Positions 1 to 8,236 of a stretch of 64,000 nucleotides of DNA are shown one piece after another (position 1 is the first letter of the stretch; every line of letters starts with the position of its first letter). The DNA comes from Variimorphobacter saccharofermentans (GTDB taxonomy: Bacteria; Bacillota; Clostridia; Lachnospirales; Lachnospiraceae): positions 1,579,001 through 1,643,000 of the forward strand of contig NZ_JACEGA010000001.1 of the NCBI RefSeq assembly GCF_014174405.1, read 5' to 3'. Below the pieces are notes generated by a model, which saw only the letters and a program-made list of their open reading frames with translations, did not search any database and was not told the DNA's origin. The position numbers and the translations under genes are program-made.

Positions 1-1
1 T

Positions 2-121
2 ACTGTTGGTGAGGAGATTTTTCTATTAAGCAAGGGGGAGACTCTGATAATGCCCAACCACGTACCTCATGCAGTTTATGGAGAGGAGCAATTTAAGATG
101 CTTCTTACTGTTGTATTCTAA
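2..121 (+). CDS. Cupin-domain protein, C-terminal fragment
   Basis: The window opens inside this gene; 39 codons remain before a TAA at 119-121. The visible residues run from a GEEIF turn through a KGETLIMP strand to VPHAV and end in LLTVVF. This is the second half of a single-domain cupin barrel: a Gly-Glu turn, an I/MP..VPH metal-site histidine and a closing hydrophobic strand. Small cupins of this kind are usually metal-binding proteins or sugar-binding regulators, and the substrate cannot be told from the tail. The start lies outside the window. No terminator is evident before the next gene. Confidence 0.6.
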   Translation, partial: TVGEEIFLLSKGETLIMPNHVPHAVYGEEQFKMLLTVVF

Positions 122-214
122 AAACTGTAAATAGTTACAATCTAATTGTAGAAATTACATAGGATTAAGAAAACCTCTATGCTATTATTTGGATAAATAA
201 TAAGGGGGGGTTTT

Positions 215-958
215 ATGGATAAATCAAATGATACTGTTACCTCGACGGAGAATGTAGTGAAGAATGTTTTGCCAATTACGGATAATAATACAGGTAAGGT
301 TTTAATTCAAACAGTTTCTACGAGTAAGACTTATCTTTATACGAGCTATATAATTTCTTCATCGAAGGGACAAAATGTAGTAGTTGATCCGACAGAAATG
401 CCGCAGAAGTCGATTGTTGATATCAAGCCGGTAGCAATCTGTTCGACACATGCACATCCGGATCATACGGATATTGACTATCTTAAAACCTATCAGGTTC
501 CGAAGATACTATATGAAAAAGGAAAAATATATACAAGGGATTTTCGTATATATTCTATTCCTTCTTCCCATAGTGACGATAATGTAACAGAAGATTCGGG
601 AAATGTTATTATAGTATTTGAGGTGGATGGACTTCGAATCGCTCATATGGGAGATATTGGGCAGAATTCATTAACGAGAGAACAAGTACTCCAGTTGGGT
701 AATATTGATATTGCCTTTATGCAGTTTGAAAACAGCTATTCGGACATGACTCTAGAGAATGAAAAGGGATTTCGAATTATTGAACAGCTTAATCCGAGAA
801 TTATTATTCCTACACATTATTTTGATAGCACAATACCTGTCCTTGAAATTAAGTATGGACAGATTAAGGAATATAATAATTACCTCAGTATTTCGAAAGA
901 AGAACTTCCGAGTACAAAGCTTAATGTATTTCGCGTGTTGAACAATCATATATATTAG
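215..958 (+). CDS. MBL-fold (UlaG-like) metal-dependent hydrolase
   Basis: A 247-residue protein of the metallo-beta-lactamase superfamily. The zinc motif HAHPDH is at residues 79-84, followed by further metal-ligand candidates: H119 in SSHSDD, D147 in HMGDIG and H201 in PTHYFD. Spacing and length fit the UlaG-like or Lactamase_B_3 branch rather than true beta-lactamases. It has no signal peptide, so it should be cytoplasmic. The first 25 residues are polar and look like a tail outside the fold. The ATG has a strong run of G residues (AAGGGGGGG) just upstream. The substrate cannot be deduced; the neighbours (cupin, AraC regulator) do not form an obvious pathway. Confidence 0.75.
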   Translation: MDKSNDTVTSTENVVKNVLPITDNNTGKVLIQTVSTSKTYLYTSYIISSSKGQNVVVDPTEMPQKSIVDIKPVAICSTHAHPDHTDIDYLKTYQVPKILYEKGKIYTRDFRIYSIPSSHSDDNVTEDSGNVIIVFEVDGLRIAHMGDIGQNSLTREQVLQLGNIDIAFMQFENSYSDMTLENEKGFRIIEQLNPRIIIPTHYFDSTIPVLEIKYGQIKEYNNYLSISKEELPSTKLNVFRVLNNHIY

Positions 959-980
959 TTATTCCCCAATACTTTGTTAT

Positions 981-1020
981 ACGAAGAACCGATTGATAGA
1001 AGAATCTATCGGTTCTTCGT
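981..1020 (+). terminator. Hairpin after the MBL hydrolase
   Basis: Perfect 13-bp stem (981-993 with 1008-1020) with a 14-nt loop. The stem begins ACGAAGAACCGAT. No strong T-run follows, so it may end transcription weakly or stabilise the 3' end. It separates the hydrolase from the AraC gene. Confidence 0.5.
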
Positions 1021-1117
1021 CCCTGAATTGTGTAAATCTTTATAACAGGATATGTTTACATTGCATCTGTAATCGATTATAATAGCTATTATATTACAAT
1101 TGATGGCAGGTGCTTTT

Positions 1118-2032
1118 ATGGAATTCTTTACGGTTGGATTTAAATATTATATTGGCTATAAATTACCCATGGCTGTAACAGAAGAATTAGCTGATTTAGA
1201 ACGGAAAGGAGCCGGAGAATATTATAAAATCATTTTCCTTAAATCTGGAACCAATCACTTTCTTCTTAACGGTAAGGAATTTATCTTAATAGGAGCATGT
1301 ACCATTTGCCTGAATGAGATAGACCGAATCGAATTTTTAGAATTGCAAAGTGATTTGATTAGGATAGTATGGTTTACACCAGCAATTCTTAATAACACCT
1401 TCAATTTTAACGTGGTGAATAATTCAAATTCGAAATTTACACAGACCGAGCAGATGGATCTTTATTATATATTGCAATTCCTACATGGTGCAGATGCTTC
1501 CAGTAAAATACTATCATTACATACGATTGATTCCTCGCTGATTGAACAAAAAATACAATTGTTAAGTAAGCTGCTACTGAGCCAGGAGAGTAATTATTGG
1601 CCATGTCGCAGCCGTTCCTATTTATTCGAAATTCTGTTTTCGATTGCGAGACAGGAAGAGGATGAGGACGTTCATAAGGCTTTGTCCTTTAATGGTAATA
1701 ATCGTTTGGTGGTAGACGTAATCTATTATCTTCAAGCTTATTATAATAAAAAGATTACCATTGAAGGGTTAGCTGAGATGTTTCATACAAATAGAACTAC
1801 TTTACTAACCAATTTTAAAGAATATACAGGGGAGTCCATTAACCAGTATTTGATAAAGCTTCGCATTAATATGGCAGCTACTTTTTTACGAGATACTGAG
1901 CTTTCCGTTGACGAAATATGTGAACGAACCGGATTTCATGATATCAGTTATTTTAGTAAAGTTTTCAAGAAAGTTCTTCATTATACACCAACGCAGTATC
2001 GAAAGGTCTATTCTATCCATTACTATAGTTAA
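1118..2032 (+). CDS. AraC-family transcriptional regulator
   Basis: About 304 residues. The C-terminal 100 residues hold the two helix-turn-helix units typical of AraC/XylS proteins: a first helix pair around ITIEGLAEMFHTNRTTLL, and a second around LSVDEICERTGFHDISYFSK, closed by the family hallmark KVLHYTPTQYRK. The N-terminal half is beta-rich and probably a cupin-type ligand-binding domain. I place the start at ATG 1118, which has AGGTG six bases upstream; TTG 1100 and ATG 1103 are in frame but have no clear ribosome binding site. It is transcribed alone and in the same direction as the following protease. The target is unknown; xylA lies 1.4 kb downstream, so a sugar role is possible but unproven. 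Confidence 0.8.
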   Translation: MEFFTVGFKYYIGYKLPMAVTEELADLERKGAGEYYKIIFLKSGTNHFLLNGKEFILIGACTICLNEIDRIEFLELQSDLIRIVWFTPAILNNTFNFNVVNNSNSKFTQTEQMDLYYILQFLHGADASSKILSLHTIDSSLIEQKIQLLSKLLLSQESNYWPCRSRSYLFEILFSIARQEEDEDVHKALSFNGNNRLVVDVIYYLQAYYNKKITIEGLAEMFHTNRTTLLTNFKEYTGESINQYLIKLRINMAATFLRDTELSVDEICERTGFHDISYFSKVFKKVLHYTPTQYRKVYSIHYYS

Positions 2033-2094
2033 AATTCTATTATATTGGCAAAGCTATCGGAATAGGATTATACAAAAGACTATGGAGCTAAAAT

Positions 2095-3258
2095 ATGGTC
2101 AGAAAGCATAAAGTCCAGGTTATAGTGCATTGCAGGGAGTATGAAAAAAGACTGAAGACCATAGAGAATTTTGGAGAAATTAAATATAAGCTTCCCATGA
2201 TTGATGCATATGTGATAGAAGTCGAAGAAGATCAGTTGGAGTATATACGTTCTCTGGATGGTCTTATTAGTATGGAAATGGATACGCACATCACAGCTCA
2301 AATGAACCATGTAAACGATATAATTGAATGCCATTGGGCACATGAACACGGCTACTTAGGAAAGGGTGTTGGTGTGGCAGTCGTTGATACGGGGATTGCG
2401 CTACATAAAGATTTTGTAGAGGGCAAGAACAGGGTAATAGCTTTTGCTGATTTTCTGGCTCATCGGACTGAGCCTTATGATGACAATGGGCATGGTACTC
2501 ATGTGGCAGGAATTATAGGAGGAAACGGATTCTCATCAAAAGGGAAATATAAGGGAATTGCTCCCGAATGTGACTTTATTGGAGTAAAAGTACTGGATCA
2601 CCGTGGGGATGGTAATATTTCCGATGTTCTTGCAGGTCTTCAATGGATAATTGATAATAAAAAGAAGTATAATATTCGTATTGTGAATATTTCAGTTGGC
2701 ACCTCTGCAAAGGATAATCTGGATGAGAATTCACTTCTGGTTCGTGGAGTAAATGCAGTGTGGGATAATGGAATAGTTGTCGTTGTAGCAGCTGGTAATA
2801 ATGGACCCGGTCCCATGTCTATTTCCACACCCGGAATCAGTAGAAAGGTTATTACAGTAGGCTCCTCCGATGACAGTATTGCAGTAGAGGTATTTGGAAA
2901 TAGTAAAGCAAAGGATTATTCAGGGAGAGGTCCGACTCCTTTTTGCATTAAGAAGCCAGATATTGTTGCTCCCGGTTCAAATATTATATCCTGTAATATC
3001 AGTCGGTATAATACTCGAGGAAAGAATGCAGGAGGACGCCTGTCTACACAAGAATCACCTATGATGTATACAATAAAGAGCGGGACATCGATGGCTACTC
3101 CCGTTGTATCCGGAGCAATTGCTTTGCTTCTGTCCGCACATCCGGAACTGACGAATAGAGAGGTCAAGCTAAAGTTAAGAAGCAGTGCGATTGATCTTGG
3201 CCAGCATTGGGAGAAACAGGGATGGGGGTTATTGAATGTTCGAAGACTTTTAGAATAA
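2095..3258 (+). CDS. Subtilisin-like serine peptidase (S8), cytoplasmic type
   Basis: 387 residues with a complete S8 triad: Asp98 in VAVVDTGIA, His133 in NGHGTHVAG and Ser332 in SGTSMATP. The oxyanion Asn is near 235 in AAGNNGPG. About 90 residues precede the catalytic domain and resemble an I9-type inhibitor/propeptide fold (KVQVIV..., AYVIEVEEDQLEYIRSL). There is no signal peptide or membrane segment, which points to an intracellular AprX/ISP-like enzyme rather than an exported subtilisin. The start at ATG 2095 has GGAG seven bases upstream. It stands alone between the AraC regulator and xylA. The substrate is not predictable. Confidence 0.88.
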   Translation: MVRKHKVQVIVHCREYEKRLKTIENFGEIKYKLPMIDAYVIEVEEDQLEYIRSLDGLISMEMDTHITAQMNHVNDIIECHWAHEHGYLGKGVGVAVVDTGIALHKDFVEGKNRVIAFADFLAHRTEPYDDNGHGTHVAGIIGGNGFSSKGKYKGIAPECDFIGVKVLDHRGDGNISDVLAGLQWIIDNKKKYNIRIVNISVGTSAKDNLDENSLLVRGVNAVWDNGIVVVVAAGNNGPGPMSISTPGISRKVITVGSSDDSIAVEVFGNSKAKDYSGRGPTPFCIKKPDIVAPGSNIISCNISRYNTRGKNAGGRLSTQESPMMYTIKSGTSMATPVVSGAIALLLSAHPELTNREVKLKLRSSAIDLGQHWEKQGWGLLNVRRLLE

Positions 3259-3312
3259 AAAACGATTTTAAGATATATTTTTGATTTAGTTTAATAAATT
3301 TACAAATTATTA

Positions 3313-3340
3313 TTGATTATTTTCAAAAATGCATTATAAT
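3313..3340 (+). promoter_or_regulatory. Promoter of xylA
   Basis: TTGATT at 3313-3318 and a perfect TATAAT at 3335-3340, spaced 16 bases, 76 bases before the xylA start. I see no clear catabolite-response or XylR operator here. xylA has an AGGAGG at 3401-3406. Confidence 0.6.
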
Positions 3341-3415
3341 AATATTATCAGGAATTTGCTTCCTAATAAAGAAAATTAAGATTTATAAATTACATGGTTA
3401 AGGAGGAATTAAGAA

Positions 3416-4732
3416 ATGGCATATTTTAATATTGGAAAAATCCAATACGAAGGACCTCAGAGTAAAAACCCACTTTCTTTTAAGTATTATAATCCGGATG
3501 AAGTGGTTATGGGAAAGACAATGAAAGACCAGCTTCGTTTCGCTATGTCATATTGGCATACACTGACATATATGGGTACGGATCCATTTGGTGGTACTAC
3601 CATGAGCCGTGATTGGGATCAGACCGATGATCCTATGAAGAAGGCAAAAGAGAGAGTTCATGCAGCTTTTGAATTTATGGAGAAGATGCAGATTCCGTTC
3701 TTCTGCTTCCATGATCAGGATATTGCTCCAAGAGGAAAGACTCTCGAAGAGACCAATAAGAGATTGGATGAGATCGTAGCGGTAATTAAGGAAGAGATGG
3801 CTCGTACCGGAATCAAGTGCTTATGGGGAACAACTAATGCATTTGGTGATGATAAGTTCGTTCATGGTGCAGGTACATCCTGTAATGCAACTGTCTTCGC
3901 ATATACTGCAGCACAGATTAAGAAGGCAATGGAAATTACAAAGGAATTAGGCGGCGTTAACTATGTATTCTGGGGCGGTCGTGAAGGATATGAGACCTTA
4001 CTGAATACGGATACAGGATTAGAATTAGATAATCTTGCTAGATTACTTCAGATGGCAGTAGACTATGCAAAGGAAATCGGATTTACCGGACAGTTCTTAA
4101 TCGAGCCTAAGCCGAAGGAACCTACTAAACATCAATACGATTTTGATACAGCTACCGTACTTGCATTCTTAAGAAAATACAACTTACAGGATTACTTCAA
4201 GATGAACATTGAAGCAAACCATGCAACCTTAGCTCAACATACATTCCAGCATGAGCTTAACATGAGTAGAATTAACAATGTACTCGGAAGCGTTGATGCA
4301 AACACTGGTGATCCGATGCTTGGATGGGATACTGATCAATTCCCTACAAACGTATACGATACAACATTAGCAATGTATGAAATCCTGTTAGCAGGTGGAT
4401 TTACTAAGGGCGGATTGAACTTTGACTCTAAGGTTCGTCGTGCATCATTCCAGGATGATGATTTATTCTATGCTTATATTGCAGGTATGGATGCGTTCGC
4501 TAAGGGCTTAAAGGTAGCAGCTAAACTGCTTGAGGATGGAGTTCTTGAGAACTTCAAAGCAGAGCGTTATGCTAGTTATAAAGAAGGAATTGGTAAGGAT
4601 ATCGTTGAAGGTAAGGTAGGCTTTAAGGAATTAGAGGCTTATGCTTTAAAGAACGGTACTACACCGAACAAATCTGGTAGACAGGAAATGCTGGAAAGCA
4701 TCTTAAATCAGTATATTCTTGAAACAAAATAA
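3416..4732 (+). CDS. xylA: Xylose isomerase
   Basis: Converts D-xylose to D-xylulose (and D-glucose to D-fructose) in the cytoplasm. At 438 residues it matches the long class II isomerases of Firmicutes and Bacteroidetes. The proton-shuttle pair is H99/D102 in [11 protein letters not shown]. Metal ligands are visible at E230 and K232 ([11 protein letters not shown]), E266 and H269 (NIEANHATL), D294, and D305/D307 (GWDTDQFP). No xylulokinase gene adjoins it: the gene is monocistronic, with its own promoter and a strong hairpin after the stop. A xylose-type ABC transporter locus lies 43 kb downstream in this window. AGGAGG sits nine bases before the ATG. Confidence 0.97.
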   Translation: MAYFNIGKIQYEGPQSKNPLSFKYYNPDEVVMGKTMKDQLRFAMSYWHTLTYMGTDPFGGTTMSRDWDQTDDPMKKAKERVHAAFEFMEKMQIPFFCFHDQDIAPRGKTLEETNKRLDEIVAVIKEEMARTGIKCLWGTTNAFGDDKFVHGAGTSCNATVFAYTAAQIKKAMEITKELGGVNYVFWGGREGYETLLNTDTGLELDNLARLLQMAVDYAKEIGFTGQFLIEPKPKEPTKHQYDFDTATVLAFLRKYNLQDYFKMNIEANHATLAQHTFQHELNMSRINNVLGSVDANTGDPMLGWDTDQFPTNVYDTTLAMYEILLAGGFTKGGLNFDSKVRRASFQDDDLFYAYIAGMDAFAKGLKVAAKLLEDGVLENFKAERYASYKEGIGKDIVEGKVGFKELEAYALKNGTTPNKSGRQEMLESILNQYILETK

Positions 4733-4767
4733 TTAATTGTAGTCTGGATTATAATCTAGATATAAAT

Positions 4768-4795
4768 ACAGGGTGTTGCTAATGCAACACCCTGT
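4768..4795. terminator. Shared terminator between convergent xylA and ferritin
   Basis: A perfect 12-bp stem (4768-4779 with 4784-4795) and a TAAT loop. The stem starts ACAGGGTGTTGC. It sits between the 3' ends of xylA (+) and the ferritin gene (-), so it can serve both strands. Confidence 0.75.
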
Positions 4796-4821
4796 TATAT
4801 ATAAGAAGTTCTTCGAATTAC

Positions 4822-5334
4822 TTAATCTAATACCAGTGAAGGAGCAGTATATATTCTTGCCTTCAACTCATTGTCGAGCATGTACAATCCCTTTGAGTCA
4901 CCAGCGAACAAATCAAATTTCTTAATATTATCATCCGCATTCTTTTCTTCTTCACCCTGCTCTTTAATAAACCAGTCTAAGAACTGCATGGTACGAAAAT
5001 CCTTATTCTTATATGCTTCCTCATAAATGGTATTAATGGAAGCGGTTACATATTTCTCGTGCTCCAGAGCGATAATTAGAGGATCGCGGAAAGACTTGAA
5101 TTCTTTATCAGGTGCTGCTATGGCATCTAATTTTACCTTTTCACCATTATTCAATAAGTACTGACGGAATAGTAAAGCATGATCACGTTCTTCCTGCATC
5201 TGAACATAGAACCAGTTCTCAAAACCATTTAAGCCTTGATCCGCATAATAATTTGCCATATCCAGGTAAAGATAGGCGGAATAGAATTCCTTGTTAATCT
5301 GTTGATTTAATAAGTCTATAACTGATTGATTCAT
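4822..5334 (-). CDS. ftnA: Ferritin, non-haem iron storage
   Basis: A four-helix-bundle ferritin that oxidises Fe(II) and stores the mineral in a 24-mer shell. Ferroxidase-site motifs are visible: E/Y in INKEFYSAYLYLDMA, E..H in QEERDHALLF, and E in LEHEKYVT and KEQGEEEKNADD. The reading frame is open up to 5355, but ATG 5334 is the better start: GGAGG lies nine bases upstream and the protein then begins MNQSVIDLLN, the usual ferritin beginning (170 residues). It follows the ferredoxin gene on the same strand by about 70 bases, and with rubredoxin nearby it forms a small iron and redox cluster. Confidence 0.92.
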   Translation of the reverse strand: MNQSVIDLLNQQINKEFYSAYLYLDMANYYADQGLNGFENWFYVQMQEERDHALLFRQYLLNNGEKVKLDAIAAPDKEFKSFRDPLIIALEHEKYVTASINTIYEEAYKNKDFRTMQFLDWFIKEQGEEEKNADDNIKKFDLFAGDSKGLYMLDNELKARIYTAPSLVLD

Positions 5335-5405
5335 AATAATAACCTCCATTTTCAATATTATAGATTTATCTTACTTAATTAGTTTATAAAGTATCCATAT
5401 AAAAA

Positions 5406-5594
5406 CTACTCAACGCTTATTACTGAAACAGGGCAGTTATCAGCTGCGTCTGTGGCGGTTCCTTCACATTCAGCTGGAACGGGATCAATATATACCTCTG
5501 CATACCCATCATCAGCCATACGAAATACTTCAGGACAAGTATCTGCACATAATCCACATCCAATACATCCTTCACGATCGATTTTCGCTTTCAT
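5406..5594 (-). CDS. Single [4Fe-4S] ferredoxin
   Basis: A 62-residue electron carrier. The pattern C10-x2-C13-x2-C16 with C54-Pro gives four ligands for one cubane cluster. Two further cysteines at 20 and 43 occupy the spots where the second cluster of clostridial 2[4Fe-4S] ferredoxins has been lost; in the Thermotoga-type monocluster ferredoxin the residues at 20 and 43 form a disulfide. The start ATG has AGGAGG eight bases upstream and a promoter is visible at 5655-5683. It is upstream of ferritin on the same strand and divergent from rubredoxin. Partner enzymes are not visible here. Confidence 0.93.
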   Translation of the reverse strand: MKAKIDREGCIGCGLCADTCPEVFRMADDGYAEVYIDPVPAECEGTATDAADNCPVSVISVE

Positions 5595-5654
5595 AATAAA
5601 CCTCCTTTGCCTGTTACCAAGCTATGTAATTATTGGTAAGTATGTTGCTAACTC

Positions 5655-5683
5655 ATTATATCATAGGAATGGAACTTTGTCAC
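5655..5683 (-). promoter_or_regulatory. Promoter of the ferredoxin (and perhaps ferritin)
   Basis: On the minus strand GTGACA (5678-5683) and a perfect TATAAT (5655-5660) are spaced exactly 17 bases. It lies back to back with the rubredoxin promoter. Confidence 0.6.
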
Positions 5684-5700
5684 TTTTATAAAGAATTGTA

Positions 5701-5729
5701 TTGAGAAATTGCCAGTTTTATGGTATACA
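5701..5729 (+). promoter_or_regulatory. Promoter of rubredoxin
   Basis: TTGAGA (5701-5706), a 17-base spacer and an extended -10, TGG-TATACA (5721-5729). The leader is about 55 bases with GGAGG at 5776-5780. Confidence 0.6.
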
Positions 5730-5787
5730 TATTTATGTAACAACAGGTAGATACTATTTATTAAATGCATAGAATGGAGGCTGTTTT

Positions 5788-5946
5788 ATGAAGAAGTACG
5801 AATGCACAGTATGCGGTTATATTTATGATGAAGCATTGGGAGATCCAGATGGTGGTATTGCACCCGGAACAAAGTGGGAAGATATTCCGGATGATTGGGT
5901 TTGCCCGGTATGTGGTGTTAGTAAGGACAATTTCCAGGAAGCATAA
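5788..5946 (+). CDS. Rubredoxin
   Basis: A 52-residue one-iron electron carrier. Both CxxC knuckles are present: C6-TV-C9-GY and C39-PV-C42-GV, with the family core [18 protein letters not shown] and WEDIPDDW. The length is exactly that of clostridial rubredoxins. GGAGG lies seven bases before the ATG, and it has its own promoter and terminator. In anaerobes rubredoxin typically feeds superoxide reductase, rubrerythrin or flavodiiron proteins; none is adjacent, but ferritin and ferredoxin are divergently encoded next door, which suggests an oxidative-stress and iron context. Confidence 0.97.
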   Translation: MKKYECTVCGYIYDEALGDPDGGIAPGTKWEDIPDDWVCPVCGVSKDNFQEA

Positions 5947-5967
5947 TGATTTCTAAGAAGGATAAAC

Positions 5968-6027
5968 TGCCTCAACCAGTATGGTAAGAAGGATATTACT
6001 TCCATATTTGATTGAGGCAATTTTTTT
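5968..6027 (+). terminator. Rho-independent terminator of rubredoxin
   Basis: Outer stem TGCCTCAA (5968-5975) with TTGAGGCA (6012-6019), an inner stem TATGG/CCATA, then a run of seven T (6021-6027). Confidence 0.85.
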
Positions 6028-6053
6028 GGGTTCCGTAAACCATATAAATTCTA

Positions 6054-6082
6054 TTGACATAGTAGGTTGATACGATTATTAT
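6054..6082 (+). promoter_or_regulatory. Promoter of the cysteine desulfurase operon
   Basis: A consensus TTGACA (6054-6059), 17-base spacer, TATTAT (6077-6082). The leader to ATG 6205 is about 115 bases; I see no strong structure in it. Confidence 0.6.
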
Positions 6083-6204
6083 AAATTTATTCTGACATTT
6101 TAGCTTTATTGATGGAACACTTAAGATATACGTTTGAAAGATATCATTATATGATTAGTATTAGGATGGATTAAGAATAGAGCTGCTTAGAAATGAGGAA
6201 GAAC

Positions 6205-7338
6205 ATGATTTATCTAGATTATGCAGCCAATACACCGGTTGATCCGGAGGTAATGAGCTGCTTTCAGAATATAAATAATATGTATTTTGCGAATCCGAAC
6301 TCCGTACATCGCATGGGCAGGGCTTCCAAAGAACTGCTAGACCAGATAACTGAAAAAATAGTAGCACATATAGGTGTAAAAGCCTCTGAGTTAATCTATA
6401 CCTCTGGTGCAAGCGAGGCGAATAATCTGGCAATTAAGGGAATAGCGCAGGCGTATCGTCATAATGGAAAACACATTATCTCGACTTGTCTCGAGCATTC
6501 GTCAGTCAGTGGTGCACTTACTTATTTACAGAGTCTTGGATACGAGATTGATCTTGTGAATATCACAGAGGATGGACTGGTAGATCTGGAGCATCTGAAG
6601 GAATTACTTCGGAAGGATACCATATTGGTTTCTGTTTGCTATGTGGACAGTGAGCTTGGGATAAGACAGCCAATTACGGAAATTGGCAGGATATTATCGG
6701 AGTATCCTAACTGTATGTTTCATTGTGATGCAACGCAGGCAATTGGAAAGCTACCTGTGTCATTTGAATACATGGACTGTATGACCTTTGCTCCACATAA
6801 GTTCTATGGGCTGAATAGCTGTGGAATTTTGGTAAAAAGGGAGAAGGTGATATTAACTCCATTGATTCATGGCGGCATCAGTACAACCATTTATCGTAGT
6901 GGAACTCCTGATCTGGCGATGGCTGCATCGATTGAAAAAGCCCTGGAGCTAGCCCTGAAGAATTTGGATGAGCGTTATCATATAGTAGAAGAATTGAATC
7001 AGAAGCTGCGTTCAGGCTTTGAAAAGTATAAATTGGTACGTATTAATAGCACAAGATATTCCTACCCATACATTCTTAATCTGAGTGTCAGTGGAGTGAA
7101 GGCAACCCAGTTTCAGGATGCACTTGAAAAGGAGGAAGTCTGCGTGTCAACTAAATCGGCTTGTTCTGTTATAAACACACCCTCCAGACCTGTATTGGCT
7201 ATTACGAAGGATAAGAAGAATGCGATGAGTTCCTGGAGGATCAGCTTAAGTCATCTTACAACGGAGGAAGACATTGTACAATTCTTTCAGGCCTTTGACA
7301 GGTGCTATAATGCCCTGACTGGGCCAGTGACGAAGTGA
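6205..7338 (+). CDS. Cysteine desulfurase, NifS/IscS family
   Basis: A PLP enzyme that takes sulfur from cysteine to form an enzyme persulfide. The frame is open to ATG 6193, but ATG 6205 gives the family-standard beginning MIYLDYAANTPV and has GAGGA just upstream (377 residues). The PLP lysine lies in FAPHKFYG (residue 199 from this start) and the sulfur-carrying cysteine in STKSACSV (residue 320). It is the first gene of a three-gene run with a TtcA-like tRNA thiolase and TcdA; desulfurases in such settings supply sulfur for tRNA modification. No scaffold gene (iscU/nifU) is adjacent, so a general Fe-S role is less likely. Confidence 0.9.
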   Translation: MIYLDYAANTPVDPEVMSCFQNINNMYFANPNSVHRMGRASKELLDQITEKIVAHIGVKASELIYTSGASEANNLAIKGIAQAYRHNGKHIISTCLEHSSVSGALTYLQSLGYEIDLVNITEDGLVDLEHLKELLRKDTILVSVCYVDSELGIRQPITEIGRILSEYPNCMFHCDATQAIGKLPVSFEYMDCMTFAPHKFYGLNSCGILVKREKVILTPLIHGGISTTIYRSGTPDLAMAASIEKALELALKNLDERYHIVEELNQKLRSGFEKYKLVRINSTRYSYPYILNLSVSGVKATQFQDALEKEEVCVSTKSACSVINTPSRPVLAITKDKKNAMSSWRISLSHLTTEEDIVQFFQAFDRCYNALTGPVTK

Positions 7339-7384
7339 AGTAATACCCGGTTTGTGGAAATTATGTTAGAAAGTGGTATAATAA

Positions 7385-8236
7385 ATGGAAAAGTATCAGG
7401 AAATAGAAAGAAGTATCATTAAAAAATTCAGGAAACCATTATGGAAAAAGTTCATAAATGGAGTAAACGACTATCAGTTAATCCAGGAGGGAGATAAAAT
7501 AGCGGTATGTATCTCTGGTGGAAAGGATTCAATGCTGCTAGCAAAACTAATGCAAGAAGTACAGCGACATGGGAAAATACCTTTTGAAACAGTGTTTCTG
7601 GTGATGGATCCCGGATATAATGAGATTAACAGACAAACAATCATTCAGAATGCTGCACTGCTCAATATCCCGATTACCATATTTGACACGCAGATATATG
7701 ATATAGTCGCAGAAATAGATCAGTCTCCCTGCTACCTATGTGCGAGAATGAGAAGAGGATATCTTTATAAGAAAGCACAGGAACTTGGATGTAATAAGAT
7801 TGCGTTAGGACATCACTTTGATGATGTCATTGAGACCATATTAATGGGAATGCTTTACGGAGGCCAGATTCAGACCATGATGCCGAAGCTACATAGTACG
7901 AATCATCCCGGTATGCAGTTGATTCGACCGATGTATCTCGTAAAGGAAGCGGATATTATTGCATGGAAACAGTATAATGATTTGCAATTTATCCAATGCG
8001 CCTGCCGACTTACAGAAAACTGCACCCTTTGTGATAACGGAGGAGGAGGCTCTAAACGACAGGAGATGAAAAGCTTAATCAAGAAATTCCGCCAGATTAA
8101 TCCCAGCATTGAAATGAATATTTTCCGAAGTGTCCACAATGTGAATCTGGATACTATCATTGGTTATCATAATAAAGAGATGGAGTATAATTTCCTGGAT
8201 GACTATGATAAGAAAGGGGGATCTACCCCATGTTAA
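7385..8236 (+). CDS. TtcA-like tRNA 2-thiolation enzyme (PP-loop ATPase)
   Basis: 283 residues. The PP-loop SGGKDS at 44-49 binds ATP to adenylate the target base. C116/C119 in SPCYLCARMRR match the conserved CxxC that holds the Fe-S cluster in TtcA, and more cysteines (205, 207, 213, 216) follow. LGHHFDDVIET is the family core. The C-terminal NGGGGSKRQ loop and the cysteine-rich ACRLTENCTLC stretch are longer than in proteobacterial TtcA. The ribosome binding site is weak, which fits read-through from the desulfurase 46 bases upstream. The gene overlaps tcdA by seven bases. The target base is not proven; s2C32 of tRNA is the known TtcA product. Confidence 0.8.
   Translation: MEKYQEIERSIIKKFRKPLWKKFINGVNDYQLIQEGDKIAVCISGGKDSMLLAKLMQEVQRHGKIPFETVFLVMDPGYNEINRQTIIQNAALLNIPITIFDTQIYDIVAEIDQSPCYLCARMRRGYLYKKAQELGCNKIALGHHFDDVIETILMGMLYGGQIQTMMPKLHSTNHPGMQLIRPMYLVKEADIIAWKQYNDLQFIQCACRLTENCTLCDNGGGGSKRQEMKSLIKKFRQINPSIEMNIFRSVHNVNLDTIIGYHNKEMEYNFLDDYDKKGGSTPC

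Noticed and set aside
3259..3415. Catabolite-response or XylR operator upstream of xylA
   Set aside because: No stretch matches the known consensus dyads well enough by eye.
5452..5691. Plus-strand frame across the ferredoxin
   Set aside because: It is antisense to a clear ferredoxin and has no ribosome site or family resemblance.
7352..7382. Promoter right before the TtcA-like gene (extended -10 TGG-TATAAT)
   Set aside because: The -10 ends only two bases before the ATG, so transcripts from it would start after the start codon; read-through from the desulfurase gene is more plausible.
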